Notes under the pieces: generated by a model
Told to the model about the DNA's origin: nothing
Databases searched by the model: none
What the model saw: the letters and a program-made list of their open reading frames with translations, nothing else
In this document: one piece after another, positions 48,307-59,296 of the stretch
How the letters are laid out: each line of letters begins with the position of its first letter
How positions within the stretch are numbered: position 1 is the stretch's first letter
From: Providencia sp. PROV188
GTDB lineage: Bacteria; Pseudomonadota; Gammaproteobacteria; Enterobacterales; Enterobacteriaceae
Assembly: GCF_027595165.1 (NCBI RefSeq)
Contig: NZ_CP097291.1
Coordinates: 1,488,001 to 1,552,000 of the forward strand
Length of the DNA: 64,000 nt
Direction of reading: 5' to 3'
Program-made: the position numbers and the translations under genes

Positions 48307-50694
48307 ATGAAATTCAGTGAACTATGGTTACGCGAATGGGTGAACCCGGCGGTAAGCAGTGAAGAATTATCAGACCAAATCACCATGGCTGGTCTGGAAG
48401 TTGATGGCGTTGAAACCGTTGCCGGTCAATTCCATGGTGTTGTTGTGGGGGAAGTTGTTGAATGTGGACAACACCCTAACGCAGATAAACTGCGTGTCAC
48501 GAAAGTGAATGTTGGCGGCGATCGCTTATTAGATATCGTATGTGGCGCACCAAACTGCCGCCAAGGCTTACGTGTTGCCGTTGCAACCGTCGGCGCTGTA
48601 TTGCCGGGTGATTTCAAAATTAAAGCAGCGAAATTACGTGGCGAACCGTCTGAAGGCATGCTGTGCTCATACTCTGAGCTAGGTATTTCTGATGATCACA
48701 GTGGCATTATTGAGTTACCGCAAGACGCTATTATCGGTACTGACATCCGTGAATACCTAAAATTAGATGATCACGCGATTGAAATCAGCATTACACCAAA
48801 CCGTGCAGATTGCTTAAGTATCTTAGGTGTGGCGCGTGATGTCGCGGTTATCAATAAATTAGATTTAGTTGAACCTGCAATCAGCCCAGTGGCAAGCACA
48901 ATTAAAGACACATTCCCAATCCGTGTTGAAGCGCCTGCTGCATGTCCACGTTTCTTAGGTCGTGTTATCAAAAATATCGATGTTAGCGCACCAACGCCAA
49001 TGTGGATGAAAGAAAAACTACGTCGTGGCGGTGTTCGTTCTATTGATGCTGTGGTTGATATCACAAACTATGTTCTGTTGGAATTAGGTCAGCCACAACA
49101 CGCTTATGATTTAGATCGTTTAAATGGCGCAATCGTTGTGCGTATGGCGAAAGATGAAGAGAAGCTAGTACTGCTAGACGGTACTGAAGCGACTTTGAAA
49201 TCTGACACGCTGGTTATTGCCGATGAAACTCAAGCTTTGGGTATCGCGGGTATCTTTGGTGGTGAGCACTCCGGTGTTAACACTGAAACCAAGAACATTT
49301 TATTAGAGTGTGCATTCTTCGAACCATTGGCTATCACAGGCCGTGCTCGTAATTACGGTCTGCACACTGATGCTTCACACCGTTTTGAACGTGGTGTTGA
49401 CTCGCAGCTGCAATTTAAAGCGATGGAACGTGCAACAGCATTGATCGTCGATATTTGTGGTGGCGAAGTCGGTGAAATCATTGACGTTTCTAGCAAAGCA
49501 CATTTACCAAAACCAGCAAATATTAAGCTGACGCGTAAAAAATTAGACCGTTTAATCGGTCACGTGATTGCAGACGAAACGGTGACCGATATCCTGAAAC
49601 GTTTAGGTTGCCAAGTCCAAGTTTCAGAAGATTGCTGGGATGTGGTGGCACCAAGCTGGCGTTTCGATATGCAAATCGAAGAAGATTTAGTTGAAGAAGT
49701 CGCTCGCGTATACGGATATAACAATATCCCAGATGTACCGCTGCGTGCTGATTTGATTATGACTGACCATAAAGAAGCTAATTTACCGCTGAAACGTATT
49801 AAAGCGATGTTAGTTGACCGTGGTTATCAAGAAGCGATTACTTACAGCTTCGTAGACCCTAAAATTCAGAGCCTATTACACCCGCAGGAAGAAGTACTTT
49901 CTCTGCCAAATCCAATCTCAGCTGATATGTCCGCCATGCGTTTGTCTCTGCTGACTGGTTTATTAGGCACTGTGGTCTATAATCAAAATCGTCAACAAAA
50001 CAGAATTCGTTTATTTGAGACAGGTCTGCGCTTTACGCCTGATAATCAAGCAGAATATGGTATTCGTCAGGAAAACATGCTGGCGGGTGTGATCACGGGC
50101 AACAAATTCGATGAACATTGGTCATTAGATAAACAAGTTGTTGACTTCTTTGATTTAAAAGGTGATCTTGAAGCTGTTTTTGAATTGACTGGAAAACTAA
50201 ATCAAATTACATTTAAATCTGAAGCACATCCAGCACTACATCCTGGGCAAAGTGCTGGGATTTATCTGGAAAATGAACATATTGGCTTTATCGGTGTTGT
50301 TCACCCAGAACTAGAACGTAAACTCGATTTAAATGGTCGTACAGTCGTGTTTGAAGTTCGTACTGATGCAATCGCACAGCGTGTTATTCCAGAAGCGAAA
50401 GCGATTTCGCGTTATCCGTCGAACCGTCGTGACATTGCTGTGGTTGTGCCAGAAACTGTAGCAGCTGCCGAAGTTTTAGCAGAATGTAAAAAAGTTGGCA
50501 TAAATCATATAGTTGGCATAAACTTATTTGATGTGTATTGTGGTGAGGGGATAGCAGAGGGTTATAAGAGTCTCGCTATCAGTCTCGTCTTCCAAGATAC
50601 TCAGCGTACCATGGAAGAAGAAGAGATTACCGCGACCGTTGATCTGTGTGTTGCTGCGTTAAAACAGCGATTCCAAGCCTCCTTGAGGGACTAA
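48307..50694 (+). CDS. pheT: Phenylalanyl-tRNA synthetase beta subunit
   Basis: 795 residues as in E. coli. Visible are the EMAP-like tRNA-binding domain (about 40-150), the B3/B4 editing domain, B5 domain and the FDX anticodon domain at the C-terminus ([18 protein letters not shown]). 14 bases after pheS. Confidence 0.97.
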   Translation: MKFSELWLREWVNPAVSSEELSDQITMAGLEVDGVETVAGQFHGVVVGEVVECGQHPNADKLRVTKVNVGGDRLLDIVCGAPNCRQGLRVAVATVGAVLPGDFKIKAAKLRGEPSEGMLCSYSELGISDDHSGIIELPQDAIIGTDIREYLKLDDHAIEISITPNRADCLSILGVARDVAVINKLDLVEPAISPVASTIKDTFPIRVEAPAACPRFLGRVIKNIDVSAPTPMWMKEKLRRGGVRSIDAVVDITNYVLLELGQPQHAYDLDRLNGAIVVRMAKDEEKLVLLDGTEATLKSDTLVIADETQALGIAGIFGGEHSGVNTETKNILLECAFFEPLAITGRARNYGLHTDASHRFERGVDSQLQFKAMERATALIVDICGGEVGEIIDVSSKAHLPKPANIKLTRKKLDRLIGHVIADETVTDILKRLGCQVQVSEDCWDVVAPSWRFDMQIEEDLVEEVARVYGYNNIPDVPLRADLIMTDHKEANLPLKRIKAMLVDRGYQEAITYSFVDPKIQSLLHPQEEVLSLPNPISADMSAMRLSLLTGLLGTVVYNQNRQQNRIRLFETGLRFTPDNQAEYGIRQENMLAGVITGNKFDEHWSLDKQVVDFFDLKGDLEAVFELTGKLNQITFKSEAHPALHPGQSAGIYLENEHIGFIGVVHPELERKLDLNGRTVVFEVRTDAIAQRVIPEAKAISRYPSNRRDIAVVVPETVAAAEVLAECKKVGINHIVGINLFDVYCGEGIAEGYKSLAISLVFQDTQRTMEEEEITATVDLCVAALKQRFQASLRD

Positions 50695-50698
50695 ACTT

Positions 50699-50995
50699 AT
50701 GGCGCTTACTAAAGCTGAAATGTCAGAAAATTTGTTTGAAAAACTGGGTGTTAGCAAACGTGATGCGAAAGACCTTGTTGAAACTTTCTTTGAAGAGGTT
50801 CGCCTTTCCTTAGAAAACGGTGAGCAAGTTAAATTATCTGGATTCGGTAACTTTGATTTACGTGATAAAAATCAACGTCCCGGTCGTAACCCTAAAACTG
50901 GGGAAGATATTCCAATCACTGCTCGTCGTGTTGTTACTTTCCGCCCAGGCCAAAAATTAAAAAGCCGTGTGGAAAAAGCAACGCCAAAAGAGTAA
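50699..50995 (+). CDS. ihfA: Integration host factor alpha subunit
   Basis: 98 residues of the HU/IHF family: [20 protein letters not shown] start, [24 protein letters not shown] arm with the Pro that intercalates DNA. Four bases after pheT, probably translationally coupled. Confidence 0.97.
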   Translation: MALTKAEMSENLFEKLGVSKRDAKDLVETFFEEVRLSLENGEQVKLSGFGNFDLRDKNQRPGRNPKTGEDIPITARRVVTFRPGQKLKSRVEKATPKE

Positions 50996-51023
50996 TCCTA
51001 TTCTCTGAATAGCAGAGTAATAA

Positions 51024-51054
51024 AAAAGACCGCCTAGGCGGTCTTTTGTTTTTA
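51024..51054. terminator. Bidirectional terminator between ihfA and the RhoGAP-like gene
   Basis: Twelve-bp stem AAAAGACCGCCT/AGGCGGTCTTTT, with A- and T-runs on both sides. Confidence 0.9.
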
Positions 51055-51070
51055 AGTAATAGACACACTT

Positions 51071-52228
51071 TTAAATGTGGTGAAACATATTTTTCTCTTG
51101 ATGGATTAACGCAGCAATATAGTTCTCAGCTAGTTTAGTCGCTTCAGCTTCTTTTCGGAGCTCAGTAAGAGAATCCTGGCTATTATGTTGCGGTGTGTTG
51201 CTTGTGTTTATCAAGTGTGGTGCGAAAATCACAGCTAAATTTCTGATGGACATTTTATGAGATGCTTCATTATTGGAAATAAGAGCACAAAAGCGAGTAA
51301 CAAGCTGTAATGTTAATGGTGGTGGTGCCAGGCGATTTAATGCGCTGTAGATCCTATTGTCACAGTTTTTTAAAATCGAAAGGGCTCTATTTTTTAATTG
51401 TTCATTACTTTTAATTTGTTGGGTCACATCTTCTTTATTTTTTACTGCATCAGCACAGGCTTGTAAGTCATCAAATGAAATATCTGATTTGAAGTCAATG
51501 TTGCTCGTTTTTCTGAGTGATTCGCCTGCTATTTTTTTAAACGCGCTGGCTAATGTTGTTAAAGGATAGTGCTCTAGTTGTGTAAGATGGTAATGAGCAC
51601 TTTCTGGGTCATTTATCTTATTAACGAGTTCGCTGACGGCATTTTTGCTGCCTTCAGTACGAAATATACCTTCACTTTTTGAATACTCGTTATGCTTAAG
51701 AATTGTACTACCTAGCAGGTTAATGGCACGGTTTTTCTCTCTATCTATGTCAGAGAGACGATCATAATTATTAATAAGTTCCACATTGCTTTGTTGTAAC
51801 TTAGTTATTTCGTTTTTTCGTATTTTTTCTGCTCGCTGGGCTTTATGCTGTGCAATTATGTGTAATGCAGCGGCTCGTGCAGCATCGGCTACGGTATGCC
51901 CTGTTAAACCATCTTGGGGAATGATTTCATCTTGAGGTGATAAGTTTTTTGCGGAAGTTTCATCTGCAAAGGAAACGGTGCGAGCGGGTGTATCTTTGTT
52001 TGGTTGGCTAATCATAACAAAGGGTTCACTTAAAACGATTTGTTTCTTGCTGGTTTGTTTGCTTTGGGAACTAAAAAATAAAGAAAAAAAGCTAACAAAC
52101 GATTGAGTTACTTTTTTTAGCGATGTTTTAAAGTGATTGCTAGCCTTATTCTCAGTTTGGTCAGTCTCTTTTATGTTGTTTGCAGAGAGTTGCGGTTTAG
52201 AAAAGGAGCTAACTGTGTTTGGTTTCAT
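51071..52228 (-). CDS. Protein with a eukaryotic-type RhoGAP-like domain, candidate host-directed effector
   Basis: 385 residues. The N-terminal part (1 to about 140) is Ser/Thr/Lys/Gln-rich and looks disordered, as in secreted effectors. A charged helical stretch follows. The C-terminal domain (about 160-375) has the RhoGAP hallmarks: EGIFRTEGSKNAVSELV (candidate arginine finger Arg190), LTTLASAFKKIAGESLRK (Lys region) and KMSIRNLAVIFAPHLI (NLA-x-IF-x-P; the final Asn of the eukaryotic motif is His338). Ribosome site AAAGG is 7 bases before the ATG. The gene splits ihfA from btuC, which are adjacent in E. coli, so it was probably acquired. No secretion system or chaperone gene is nearby. No close bacterial homologue comes to mind. 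Confidence 0.75.
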   Translation of the reverse strand: MKPNTVSSFSKPQLSANNIKETDQTENKASNHFKTSLKKVTQSFVSFFSLFFSSQSKQTSKKQIVLSEPFVMISQPNKDTPARTVSFADETSAKNLSPQDEIIPQDGLTGHTVADAARAAALHIIAQHKAQRAEKIRKNEITKLQQSNVELINNYDRLSDIDREKNRAINLLGSTILKHNEYSKSEGIFRTEGSKNAVSELVNKINDPESAHYHLTQLEHYPLTTLASAFKKIAGESLRKTSNIDFKSDISFDDLQACADAVKNKEDVTQQIKSNEQLKNRALSILKNCDNRIYSALNRLAPPPLTLQLVTRFCALISNNEASHKMSIRNLAVIFAPHLINTSNTPQHNSQDSLTELRKEAEATKLAENYIAALIHQEKNMFHHI

Positions 52229-52251
52229 ATGTAAACCTTTATTATGGTTAA

Positions 52252-52281
52252 GAGTAGAAGTAGAAGTAGAAGTAGAAGTAA
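52252..52281. repeat. Hexanucleotide tandem repeat upstream of the RhoGAP-like gene
   Basis: About four and a half AGTAGA units in a row, followed by AAAATTAAAATT. It starts 24 bases upstream of the effector-like gene's ATG, in its leader or promoter. Confidence 0.9.
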
Positions 52282-52375
52282 AATTAAAATTGGCAGCAGT
52301 TTAAATTTTTTCTTATGCTCTCTCTTATATAAAACGCGCTTATTTTTTTAACAAAAGATAATTATTGTAAATGTA

Positions 52376-53380
52376 ATGACTATTTCCTTGAAACAATTAC
52401 AAAAACAACAATTTCAATCCGATATGGGGTTGATAATGCTGTTGTTACTGAGTCTTTTTATCATTGCAATGCTATCGCTCAGTGCAGGGGAAATTTGGTA
52501 TTGGCCAAGCCAATGGATGGATGATTCAGCACAATTATTTGTCTGGCAAATTCGCTTACCTCGGCTCCTTGCGGTGATCACCATTGGAGCATCATTGGCG
52601 GTGACAGGCGCCATCATGCAAGCGTTATTTGAGAATCCATTAGCGGAGCCTGGATTGCTAGGGATCAGTAATGGTGCTGGAGTGGCGGTTGTTTTTACCG
52701 TATTGCTCTCATCGGGTATTACCTATTATTGGCTAGTTAGCATAAGTGCCATTCTCGGTGCTTTAGTCCTCACCGGTATTTTACTCTATTTTGCTCGCCA
52801 TCAACATTTGAATAATGCCAGCTTATTATTAGTTGGCGTTGCGCTTGGCGTGATCAGCGGTGCGTGTATGACATGGATGGTCTACATGAGCAGTAATTTA
52901 GATTTACGCCAATTACTGTATTGGATGATGGGCAGCTTCAGTGGTGTAGATTGGCGTCAAATAGGATTGGTCATTGCTTGCCTACCGTTTTTATTTTGGG
53001 CAATAACTCAGGGAAAAATTTTAAATCATATATTACTGGGGGATATTCAAGCCTATCAATTGGGTATTTCTACGCATCGCTGGCGATTAATATTAATTAT
53101 CATTACCGGAATATTAATTGGGCTCAGTGTGGCAATTGCGGGGGCAATTAGTTTTATAGGATTAGTGATCCCCCACATATTAAGGCTAAGTGGGATCACC
53201 GATAACCGTTTTTTATTACCAGCCTGTGCAATTGCTGGGGCGCTATGCTTATTAATTGCAGATTTGTTGTCCCGATTACTGATAGACAATGCTGAAATTC
53301 CGATTGGCGTGATTACCGCGACCTTGGGTGCTCCTATTTTTATTTACCTTCTCGTCAAAAATCATACATGGCGACAGTAA
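52376..53380 (+). CDS. btuC: Vitamin B12 ABC transporter permease BtuC
   Basis: 334-residue permease, FecCD family, ten helices expected. Conserved stretches are FVWQIRLPRLLAV, GAIMQALFENPLAEPGLLGISNGAG, LRQLLYWMMGSFSGVDW and SFIGLVIPHILRL. With BtuD and BtuF it imports cobalamin across the inner membrane. No clear ribosome site precedes the ATG. E. coli places btuE between btuC and btuD; here btuD follows directly. Confidence 0.95.
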   Translation: MTISLKQLQKQQFQSDMGLIMLLLLSLFIIAMLSLSAGEIWYWPSQWMDDSAQLFVWQIRLPRLLAVITIGASLAVTGAIMQALFENPLAEPGLLGISNGAGVAVVFTVLLSSGITYYWLVSISAILGALVLTGILLYFARHQHLNNASLLLVGVALGVISGACMTWMVYMSSNLDLRQLLYWMMGSFSGVDWRQIGLVIACLPFLFWAITQGKILNHILLGDIQAYQLGISTHRWRLILIIITGILIGLSVAIAGAISFIGLVIPHILRLSGITDNRFLLPACAIAGALCLLIADLLSRLLIDNAEIPIGVITATLGAPIFIYLLVKNHTWRQ

Positions 53381-53381
53381 T

Positions 53382-54149
53382 ATGAATAAAACAGTGATAA
53401 TTGAAACGCAAAATCTGAGTGTGAAAAACCGATTACGGGATATTAACCAGTCCGTTTTTGCAGGGGAGCAGATACACCTATTAGGTGCCAATGGGGCAGG
53501 AAAAAGTACGTTACTTTCAGCGTTGATTGGCTGCACTTCTTACATAGGAACGATTTTATTTAATAGTGTCAATCTGAAAGATTATGCTGTTCAGGATGTT
53601 GCAAGGTATCGTTCGTATCTCACACAGCAAACAGGAATTTTACCGAGTTTAAAAGTGTTTCAATACTTATCCTTGTTTATTGAGCAGCATGTCGTTCCGC
53701 CCATGATTTTTAGCGAATTATGTGAAGATTTCCAGCTTTCTCCATTATTATCTAAGCCTATTAACCAATTATCTGGTGGGGAATGGCAGCGAATTAGGAT
53801 AGTTGCTGTATTTTTGCAGGTATGGGATAGGGACTGTTTGAGCGGAAAAATAATCTTATTTGATGAACCAATAAACAATTTAGATATTATTCAGCAAGGA
53901 ATGCTAGATAAATGGGTGAAATGTTTTTGTCATTGCGCAGGAACAGTTATAATGAGTGGACATAATCTTAGTCATTCTTATAAAAATGCAAGTCGAATTT
54001 GGATGATGAAGAAAGGCACAATTATCTATGCAGGTGAGCCTGACAATGTCATGACAGAAAGTCATTTGTCAGATGTATTTATGGCTGATATAAAACTCAA
54101 TCAGAGCTCATTGAATAAAGTATGGCAAATTAACGATCATACTAATTAG
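53382..54149 (+). CDS. btuD: Vitamin B12 ABC transporter ATPase BtuD
   Basis: 255 residues from MNKTVIIETQ, one base after the btuC stop. Walker A GANGAGKST, signature LSGGEWQRIR and Walker B IILFDEPINNLD are intact. Confidence 0.93.
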   Translation: MNKTVIIETQNLSVKNRLRDINQSVFAGEQIHLLGANGAGKSTLLSALIGCTSYIGTILFNSVNLKDYAVQDVARYRSYLTQQTGILPSLKVFQYLSLFIEQHVVPPMIFSELCEDFQLSPLLSKPINQLSGGEWQRIRIVAVFLQVWDRDCLSGKIILFDEPINNLDIIQQGMLDKWVKCFCHCAGTVIMSGHNLSHSYKNASRIWMMKKGTIIYAGEPDNVMTESHLSDVFMADIKLNQSSLNKVWQINDHTN

Positions 54150-54216
54150 CTAATCGTGTTCTTATTGCCCGTATCACGGCAATGATTGCAGTAATGATGA
54201 CTGGTGTTGAGGTTCG

Positions 54217-54232
54217 GTTAAAGTAATTTTAA
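54217..54232 (+). promoter_or_regulatory. Possible PmrA-type box overlapping the arn promoter
   Basis: GTTAAAGTAATTTTAAC carries two TTAA blocks 11 bases apart, the spacing of the PmrA direct repeat, but the flanking bases are not ideal. TATAAT at 54248-54253 fits a -10 element placed so that the box overlaps the -35 region, as in PmrA-activated promoters. Confidence 0.4.
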
Positions 54233-54273
54233 CTAGAATATCCTATTTATAATGAAACTAGGCTACAAACAAT

Positions 54274-55419
54274 ATGAGCAATTTCCTTCCGTTTTCAAAA
54301 CCAGCAATCGGGGATGAAGAGGTTAAGGCAGTAGAAAACGTTCTGCGTTCAGGCTGGATCACGACAGGCCCACAGAATCATCAATTAGAAGAAGATTTTT
54401 GCAAACGTTATGGTTGCAAGCATGCGATTGCCCTTGCATCGGCAACTGCTGGTATGCATGTTGTTTTGATGGCGCTGGGTATTGGTCCAGGTGATGAGGT
54501 TATCACTCCGTCACAAACATGGGTTTCAACTATCAATATGATTGAGTTGCTAGGTGCAACGCCAGTTATGATTGATGTTGATCGTGATACCCTCATGATT
54601 CAGCCAGAAGCAGTAGAAAAAGCCTTAACGAGCAAAACGAAGGCAATAATCCCTGTTCATTATGCTGGTGCCCCCTGTGATTTAGATGCCCTACGTGCCA
54701 TCGCACAAAAAGCGGGCGTTTTCCTCATTGAAGATGCGGCTCATGCGGTTGGAACACGTTATAAAAATGAGTGGATTGGTGAGAAGGGCACGGCCATTTT
54801 CTCATTTCATGCAATCAAAAATGTGACTTGTGCGGAAGGTGGCTTAGTTGCCACTGATGACGATGCACTTGCTCAGCGTGTTCGTGCATTAAAATTCCAC
54901 GGTTTAGGCGTCGATGCGTTTGATCGCCAAATGCAAGGTCGTAAACCACAAGCAGAAGTGGTTGAGCCGGGTTTCAAATATAACCTATCTGATATTCATG
55001 CGGCGATTGCAGTAGTACAATTATCCCGCGTTGAGTATTTAAACCAGCGTCGAGCGGAACTGTCGGCACGCTACCGTGAGTTACTGAAAGACTCTCCATT
55101 ACAGATGTTATCTGTGCCAGAATACCCACATTTACACGCCAACCACTTATTTATGGTGCGTGTTGATAAGTCTGTATGTGGCATTGACCGCGATGCATTT
55201 ATGGAGAAGTTGAAAGAGCATAATATTGGTACGGGATTACATTTCCGTGCAGCTCATACGCAAAAATATTACCGCGAAAAATACCCAGAGCTGTCATTAC
55301 CAGAATCAACATGGAATAGTGCAACGCTTTGCTCATTGCCTCTGTTCCCAGACATGACTGACGCGGATGTTGAACGGGTAGTGAGTGCGATTAATACAGT
55401 CCTTTTGGAGTCAAAATAG
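54274..55419 (+). CDS. arnB: UDP-4-amino-4-deoxy-L-arabinose aminotransferase
   Basis: 381 residues, PLP-dependent. The PLP Lys is Lys182 in [24 protein letters not shown] holds the PLP-phosphate-linked Asp. First gene of arnBCADTEF, which makes L-Ara4N for lipid A and gives polymyxin resistance. ArnB overlaps ArnC by one base. In E. coli this operon is elsewhere; here it follows btuD. Confidence 0.97.
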   Translation: MSNFLPFSKPAIGDEEVKAVENVLRSGWITTGPQNHQLEEDFCKRYGCKHAIALASATAGMHVVLMALGIGPGDEVITPSQTWVSTINMIELLGATPVMIDVDRDTLMIQPEAVEKALTSKTKAIIPVHYAGAPCDLDALRAIAQKAGVFLIEDAAHAVGTRYKNEWIGEKGTAIFSFHAIKNVTCAEGGLVATDDDALAQRVRALKFHGLGVDAFDRQMQGRKPQAEVVEPGFKYNLSDIHAAIAVVQLSRVEYLNQRRAELSARYRELLKDSPLQMLSVPEYPHLHANHLFMVRVDKSVCGIDRDAFMEKLKEHNIGTGLHFRAAHTQKYYREKYPELSLPESTWNSATLCSLPLFPDMTDADVERVVSAINTVLLESK

Positions 55420-56411
55420 TGTCATTAGCTGATGAATTTGATGAGATTAAAAAAGTCTCAGTAGTAATCCCTGTTTATAACGAAGAGCAAAGTCTGCCTC
55501 AGCTGTTAGAACGTACGATTAAATCCTGTAAACAATTGACTCAAGCTTATGAGTTAATTTTGGTTGATGATGGAAGTAGCGATCGTTCTGCAAAAATGTT
55601 GGTTGAGGCGGCTGAAAATCCAGATAACCATGTCATTGCGATCATTTTAAACCGCAACTATGGTCAACACTCTGCGATCATGGCGGGTTTCAATCAAGCG
55701 GATGGCGACTTAGTTATCACTCTTGATGCGGACTTACAAAACCCACCGGAAGAGATCCCTCGTTTAGTGCAAACAGCGGCCCAAGGCTATGATGTTGTTG
55801 GAACTCGTCGTGCTAACCGTCAAGATTCATGGTTCCGCAAAACGGCATCAAAAATGATCAATGCGATGATCACCAAGGCGACTGGTCGTTCAATGGGTGA
55901 CTACGGTTGTATGCTGCGTGCCTATCGCCGTCATATCATTGAAGCGATGCTTCAATGCCATGAGCGCAGCACCTTTATTCCTATTTTAGCGAATACATTT
56001 GCGCGTAGAACCATCGAAATTGATGTAGCGCATGCTGAACGCGAGTTTGGTGATTCAAAATACAGCTTTATGAAGCTGATTAATTTAATGTATGACTTAT
56101 TAACTTGTTTAACGACTGCGCCTCTGCGTCTGTTAAGCGTGGTTGGTAGCATTATCGCTGCTGGTGGCTTTGTGCTGGCAGTGTTGTTAATTGTTTTACG
56201 TTTACTGTTCGGTGCGAGCTGGGCAGCTGACGGCGTATTTACACTGTTTGCGATACTCTTTATGTTTATCGGCGCGCAGTTTGTTGCTATGGGATTATTG
56301 GGCGAATACATCGGTAGGATCTATAATGATGTGCGCGCGAGACCTCGTTATTTTATTCAAAAAGTCGTCGGTGCAGACCTTAAAACCGACAAAAATCAGG
56401 AAGAAAACTAA
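55419..56411 (+). CDS. arnC: Undecaprenyl-phosphate 4-deoxy-4-formamido-L-arabinose transferase
   Basis: 330 residues, GT2 family. Visible are [17 protein letters not shown], the metal motif [10 protein letters not shown], and two C-terminal membrane helices (about 232-300). It moves the formamido sugar from UDP to undecaprenyl phosphate on the cytoplasmic face. It starts within the last base of arnB and overlaps arnA by one base. Confidence 0.96.
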   Translation: MSLADEFDEIKKVSVVIPVYNEEQSLPQLLERTIKSCKQLTQAYELILVDDGSSDRSAKMLVEAAENPDNHVIAIILNRNYGQHSAIMAGFNQADGDLVITLDADLQNPPEEIPRLVQTAAQGYDVVGTRRANRQDSWFRKTASKMINAMITKATGRSMGDYGCMLRAYRRHIIEAMLQCHERSTFIPILANTFARRTIEIDVAHAEREFGDSKYSFMKLINLMYDLLTCLTTAPLRLLSVVGSIIAAGGFVLAVLLIVLRLLFGASWAADGVFTLFAILFMFIGAQFVAMGLLGEYIGRIYNDVRARPRYFIQKVVGADLKTDKNQEEN

Positions 56412-58396
56412 TGAAAGCTATTGTTTTTGCCTATCATGATATTGGCTGTGTAGGGATAAAAGCGCTTGAGAAAGCGGGTTTTGATATTCAGGCAGTATTT
56501 ACACACACTGATGATCCAAATGAAAACCACTTTTACTCTTCTGTAGCTCGTGTCAGTGCAGATATGGAACTTCCTGTTTTCGCTCCAGAAAACGTTAACC
56601 ACCCACTGTGGATTGAACGTATTCGTGAGATGAAACCTGATGTGATTTTCTCTTTCTACTATCGCGATATGTTAAGCGAAGAACTGTTAGCATTAGCACC
56701 GAAAGGCGCTTTCAACCTGCATGGTTCTTTACTGCCTAAATACCGTGGTCGTGCACCAATCAACTGGGCACTGTTAAATGGTGAAAGCGAAACAGGCGTG
56801 ACGCTGCACAAAATGGTCGCTAAAGCTGATGCTGGCGACATCGTAGCGCAAGAAAAAGTGGCTATCACGGATACTGATACTGCTCTGACTCTGCACGCGA
56901 AAGTTCGTGAAGCAGCAGAAGTTCTGTTAGATAAAACTCTGCCATTAATCGAAGCGGGCAGCTATAAAACTGTTGCTCAAGATGAGAGCCAAGCAAGCTA
57001 CTTCGGTCGTCGTTGTGCTGATGACGGTCAAATCGACTGGAGCCGTAGCGCGAAAGAAATTAGCTGCCTGATCCGCGCAGTGACTGAACCATACCCAGGC
57101 GCGTTCACCTATTTAGGTGCACGTAAAATGATCGTATGGCGTGCTCGTGTATTAGACGATAACCAAGGTAAAGCTGCGGGTACCGTATTATCTAGCGACC
57201 CACTGCGTATCGCATGTGGTCAAGGCGCACTGGAAATCGTGAGTGGTCAAAGCGAAACCGGTTTATACATGCAAGGCAACCGTCTAGCTAATGAAATGGG
57301 CATCGTCACTGACGTTCGTGTTGGTGCTAAACCAACTGCGCAAGTTAAGCGTCGTAAACGTGTTCTGATCTTAGGTGTGAACGGCTTTATCGGTAACCAC
57401 TTAACTGAGCGTCTGTTACAAGATGACAACTACGATATCTATGGTATGGATATTGGTTCATCTGCAATTGAACGCTTCATCGGTAACCCACGCTTCCACT
57501 TCATCGAAGGTGACGTAAGCATCCACACTGAGTGGATTGAATACCACATCAAAAAATGTGACGTTATTCTGCCATTGGTTGCTATCGCTACGCCAATCGA
57601 ATATACCCGTAACCCACTGCGTGTATTCGAATTAGACTTCGAAGAAAACCTGAAAGTTGTTCGTTACTGCGTGAAATACAACAAACGCATCATCTTCCCA
57701 TCAACTTCTGAAGTTTATGGTATGTGTGATGATAAAGAGTTTGATGAAGACGAATCTCGCCTAATCGTTGGTCCAATCAACAAACAACGTTGGATTTACT
57801 CTGTATCTAAACAGTTACTTGACCGAGTAATCTGGGCATACGGCGCGAAAGAAGGTCTGAAATTCACCTTATTCCGTCCATTTAACTGGATGGGGCCACG
57901 TTTAGACAGCCTGAACTCTGCGCGTATTGGTAGCTCACGTGCGATTACTCAGTTGATCCTGAACTTAGTTGAAGGTTCACCAATCAAGTTAGTCGATGGT
58001 GGTGCACAAAAACGCTGCTTCACAGATATCAAAGATGGTATCGAAGCACTGTTCCGCATCATTGAAAACAAAGACGGCAAATGTGATGGTCAAATCATCA
58101 ACATCGGTAACCCAACTAACGAAGCAAGTATTCGTCAGTTAGCGGAAATGCTGTTAGAAAGCTTCGAAAAACACCCAGCTCGTAGCAAGTTCCCTCCATT
58201 TGCTGGCTTCCGTGAAATCGAAAGCGCTAGCTACTATGGTCAAGGTTACCAAGACGTCGAGCATCGTAAACCAAGTGTTGAAAACGCACGTCGTTTACTT
58301 GACTGGGTTCCGACTATCGACATGAAAGATACCATTGAAGAAACATTAGACTTCTTCTTACAGGGTGCTGTAGAAGAGCTGGAAAGCAAAAAATAA
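56411..58396 (+). CDS. arnA: Bifunctional UDP-L-Ara4N formyltransferase / UDP-glucuronate decarboxylase
   Basis: 661 residues. The N-terminal formyltransferase (1-300) has Asn102 and His104 in [13 protein letters not shown] and Asp140 in KADAGD. The C-terminal NAD-dependent decarboxylase (about 315-660) has the [12 protein letters not shown] cofactor site, STSEVYG and the Tyr-x3-Lys [11 protein letters not shown]. Both activities are required for the Ara4N pathway. Confidence 0.97.
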   Translation: MKAIVFAYHDIGCVGIKALEKAGFDIQAVFTHTDDPNENHFYSSVARVSADMELPVFAPENVNHPLWIERIREMKPDVIFSFYYRDMLSEELLALAPKGAFNLHGSLLPKYRGRAPINWALLNGESETGVTLHKMVAKADAGDIVAQEKVAITDTDTALTLHAKVREAAEVLLDKTLPLIEAGSYKTVAQDESQASYFGRRCADDGQIDWSRSAKEISCLIRAVTEPYPGAFTYLGARKMIVWRARVLDDNQGKAAGTVLSSDPLRIACGQGALEIVSGQSETGLYMQGNRLANEMGIVTDVRVGAKPTAQVKRRKRVLILGVNGFIGNHLTERLLQDDNYDIYGMDIGSSAIERFIGNPRFHFIEGDVSIHTEWIEYHIKKCDVILPLVAIATPIEYTRNPLRVFELDFEENLKVVRYCVKYNKRIIFPSTSEVYGMCDDKEFDEDESRLIVGPINKQRWIYSVSKQLLDRVIWAYGAKEGLKFTLFRPFNWMGPRLDSLNSARIGSSRAITQLILNLVEGSPIKLVDGGAQKRCFTDIKDGIEALFRIIENKDGKCDGQIINIGNPTNEASIRQLAEMLLESFEKHPARSKFPPFAGFREIESASYYGQGYQDVEHRKPSVENARRLLDWVPTIDMKDTIEETLDFFLQGAVEELESKK

Positions 58397-59289
58397 TGAA
58401 AAAAGTTGGCTTGAGAATCGATGTGGACACCTATCAAGGTACATTGAAAGGGGTTCCTCAATTACTTAAAGTGCTCAAAGAGCATGATATTCAGGCCAGC
58501 TTTTTCTTCAGTGTAGGACCCGATAATATGGGGCGCCATTTATGGCGCCTTTTGCGTCCTAAATTTCTGTGGAAAATGCTACGGTCGAATGCGGCATCTT
58601 TGTATGGTTTAGATATTTTACTGGCGGGTACTGCGTGGCCAGGTAAAAAAATCGCCAAAGATTTAGGCTATTTGATGAAACAAACCTTGGATGCTGGGCA
58701 TGAAGTCGGCTTACATGCATGGGATCATCAAGGATGGCAAGCCAAAGTGGCTAAATGGAGCGAAGCTCAACTCACTGAACAAGTGAAATTGGGTGTCGAT
58801 GCATTGCAGCACGCGACAGGTCAACGAGTCACTTGTTCTGCGGTTGCAGGGTGGCGTGGTGACGAGCGTGTACTCGAAGTTAAACAAAGGTTTGATTTCG
58901 ACTACAATAGTGACTGCCGTGGAAAATTCCCATTTAGACCTATTCTACGCGATGGTTCGTTGGGAACAGTACAAATTCCAGTGACGTTGCCGACCTACGA
59001 TGAAGTCGTCGGTACAGTAGTAACAGGCGAAGAATTTAATGATTTTATTCTTCAAGCAATAAAAGATGACCAAGGTGTTCCGGTTTACACTATCCATACG
59101 GAAGTGGAAGGAATGTCAAAGTCACAACAATTTTCACAATTATTGGAACGAATTAAGCAAGAAGAAATCCAATTCTGTACATTGAGTGAATTGTTGCCTG
59201 AAGACATCAATACGCTTCCAAAAGGAAGAGTGGTTCGCGCCCCATTCCCGGGACGAGAAGGTTGGCTGGGCTGCCAAGAAGAGGAATAA
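58396..59289 (+). CDS. arnD: 4-deoxy-4-formamido-L-arabinose-phosphoundecaprenol deformylase
   Basis: 297 residues, NodB/polysaccharide-deacetylase fold: metal site starts at [11 protein letters not shown], and HAWDHQGWQ is the second motif. It removes the formyl group, fixing the reaction direction. Confidence 0.95.
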   Translation: MKKVGLRIDVDTYQGTLKGVPQLLKVLKEHDIQASFFFSVGPDNMGRHLWRLLRPKFLWKMLRSNAASLYGLDILLAGTAWPGKKIAKDLGYLMKQTLDAGHEVGLHAWDHQGWQAKVAKWSEAQLTEQVKLGVDALQHATGQRVTCSAVAGWRGDERVLEVKQRFDFDYNSDCRGKFPFRPILRDGSLGTVQIPVTLPTYDEVVGTVVTGEEFNDFILQAIKDDQGVPVYTIHTEVEGMSKSQQFSQLLERIKQEEIQFCTLSELLPEDINTLPKGRVVRAPFPGREGWLGCQEEE

Positions 59290-59296
59290 AATACCC

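Noticed and set aside
51071..52228. Reading the RhoGAP-like protein as only a coiled-coil protein
   Set aside because: The central helices are charged, but the ordered GIFR, Lys and NLA-x-IF-x-P motifs appear at RhoGAP-like spacing, which a generic coiled coil would not show.
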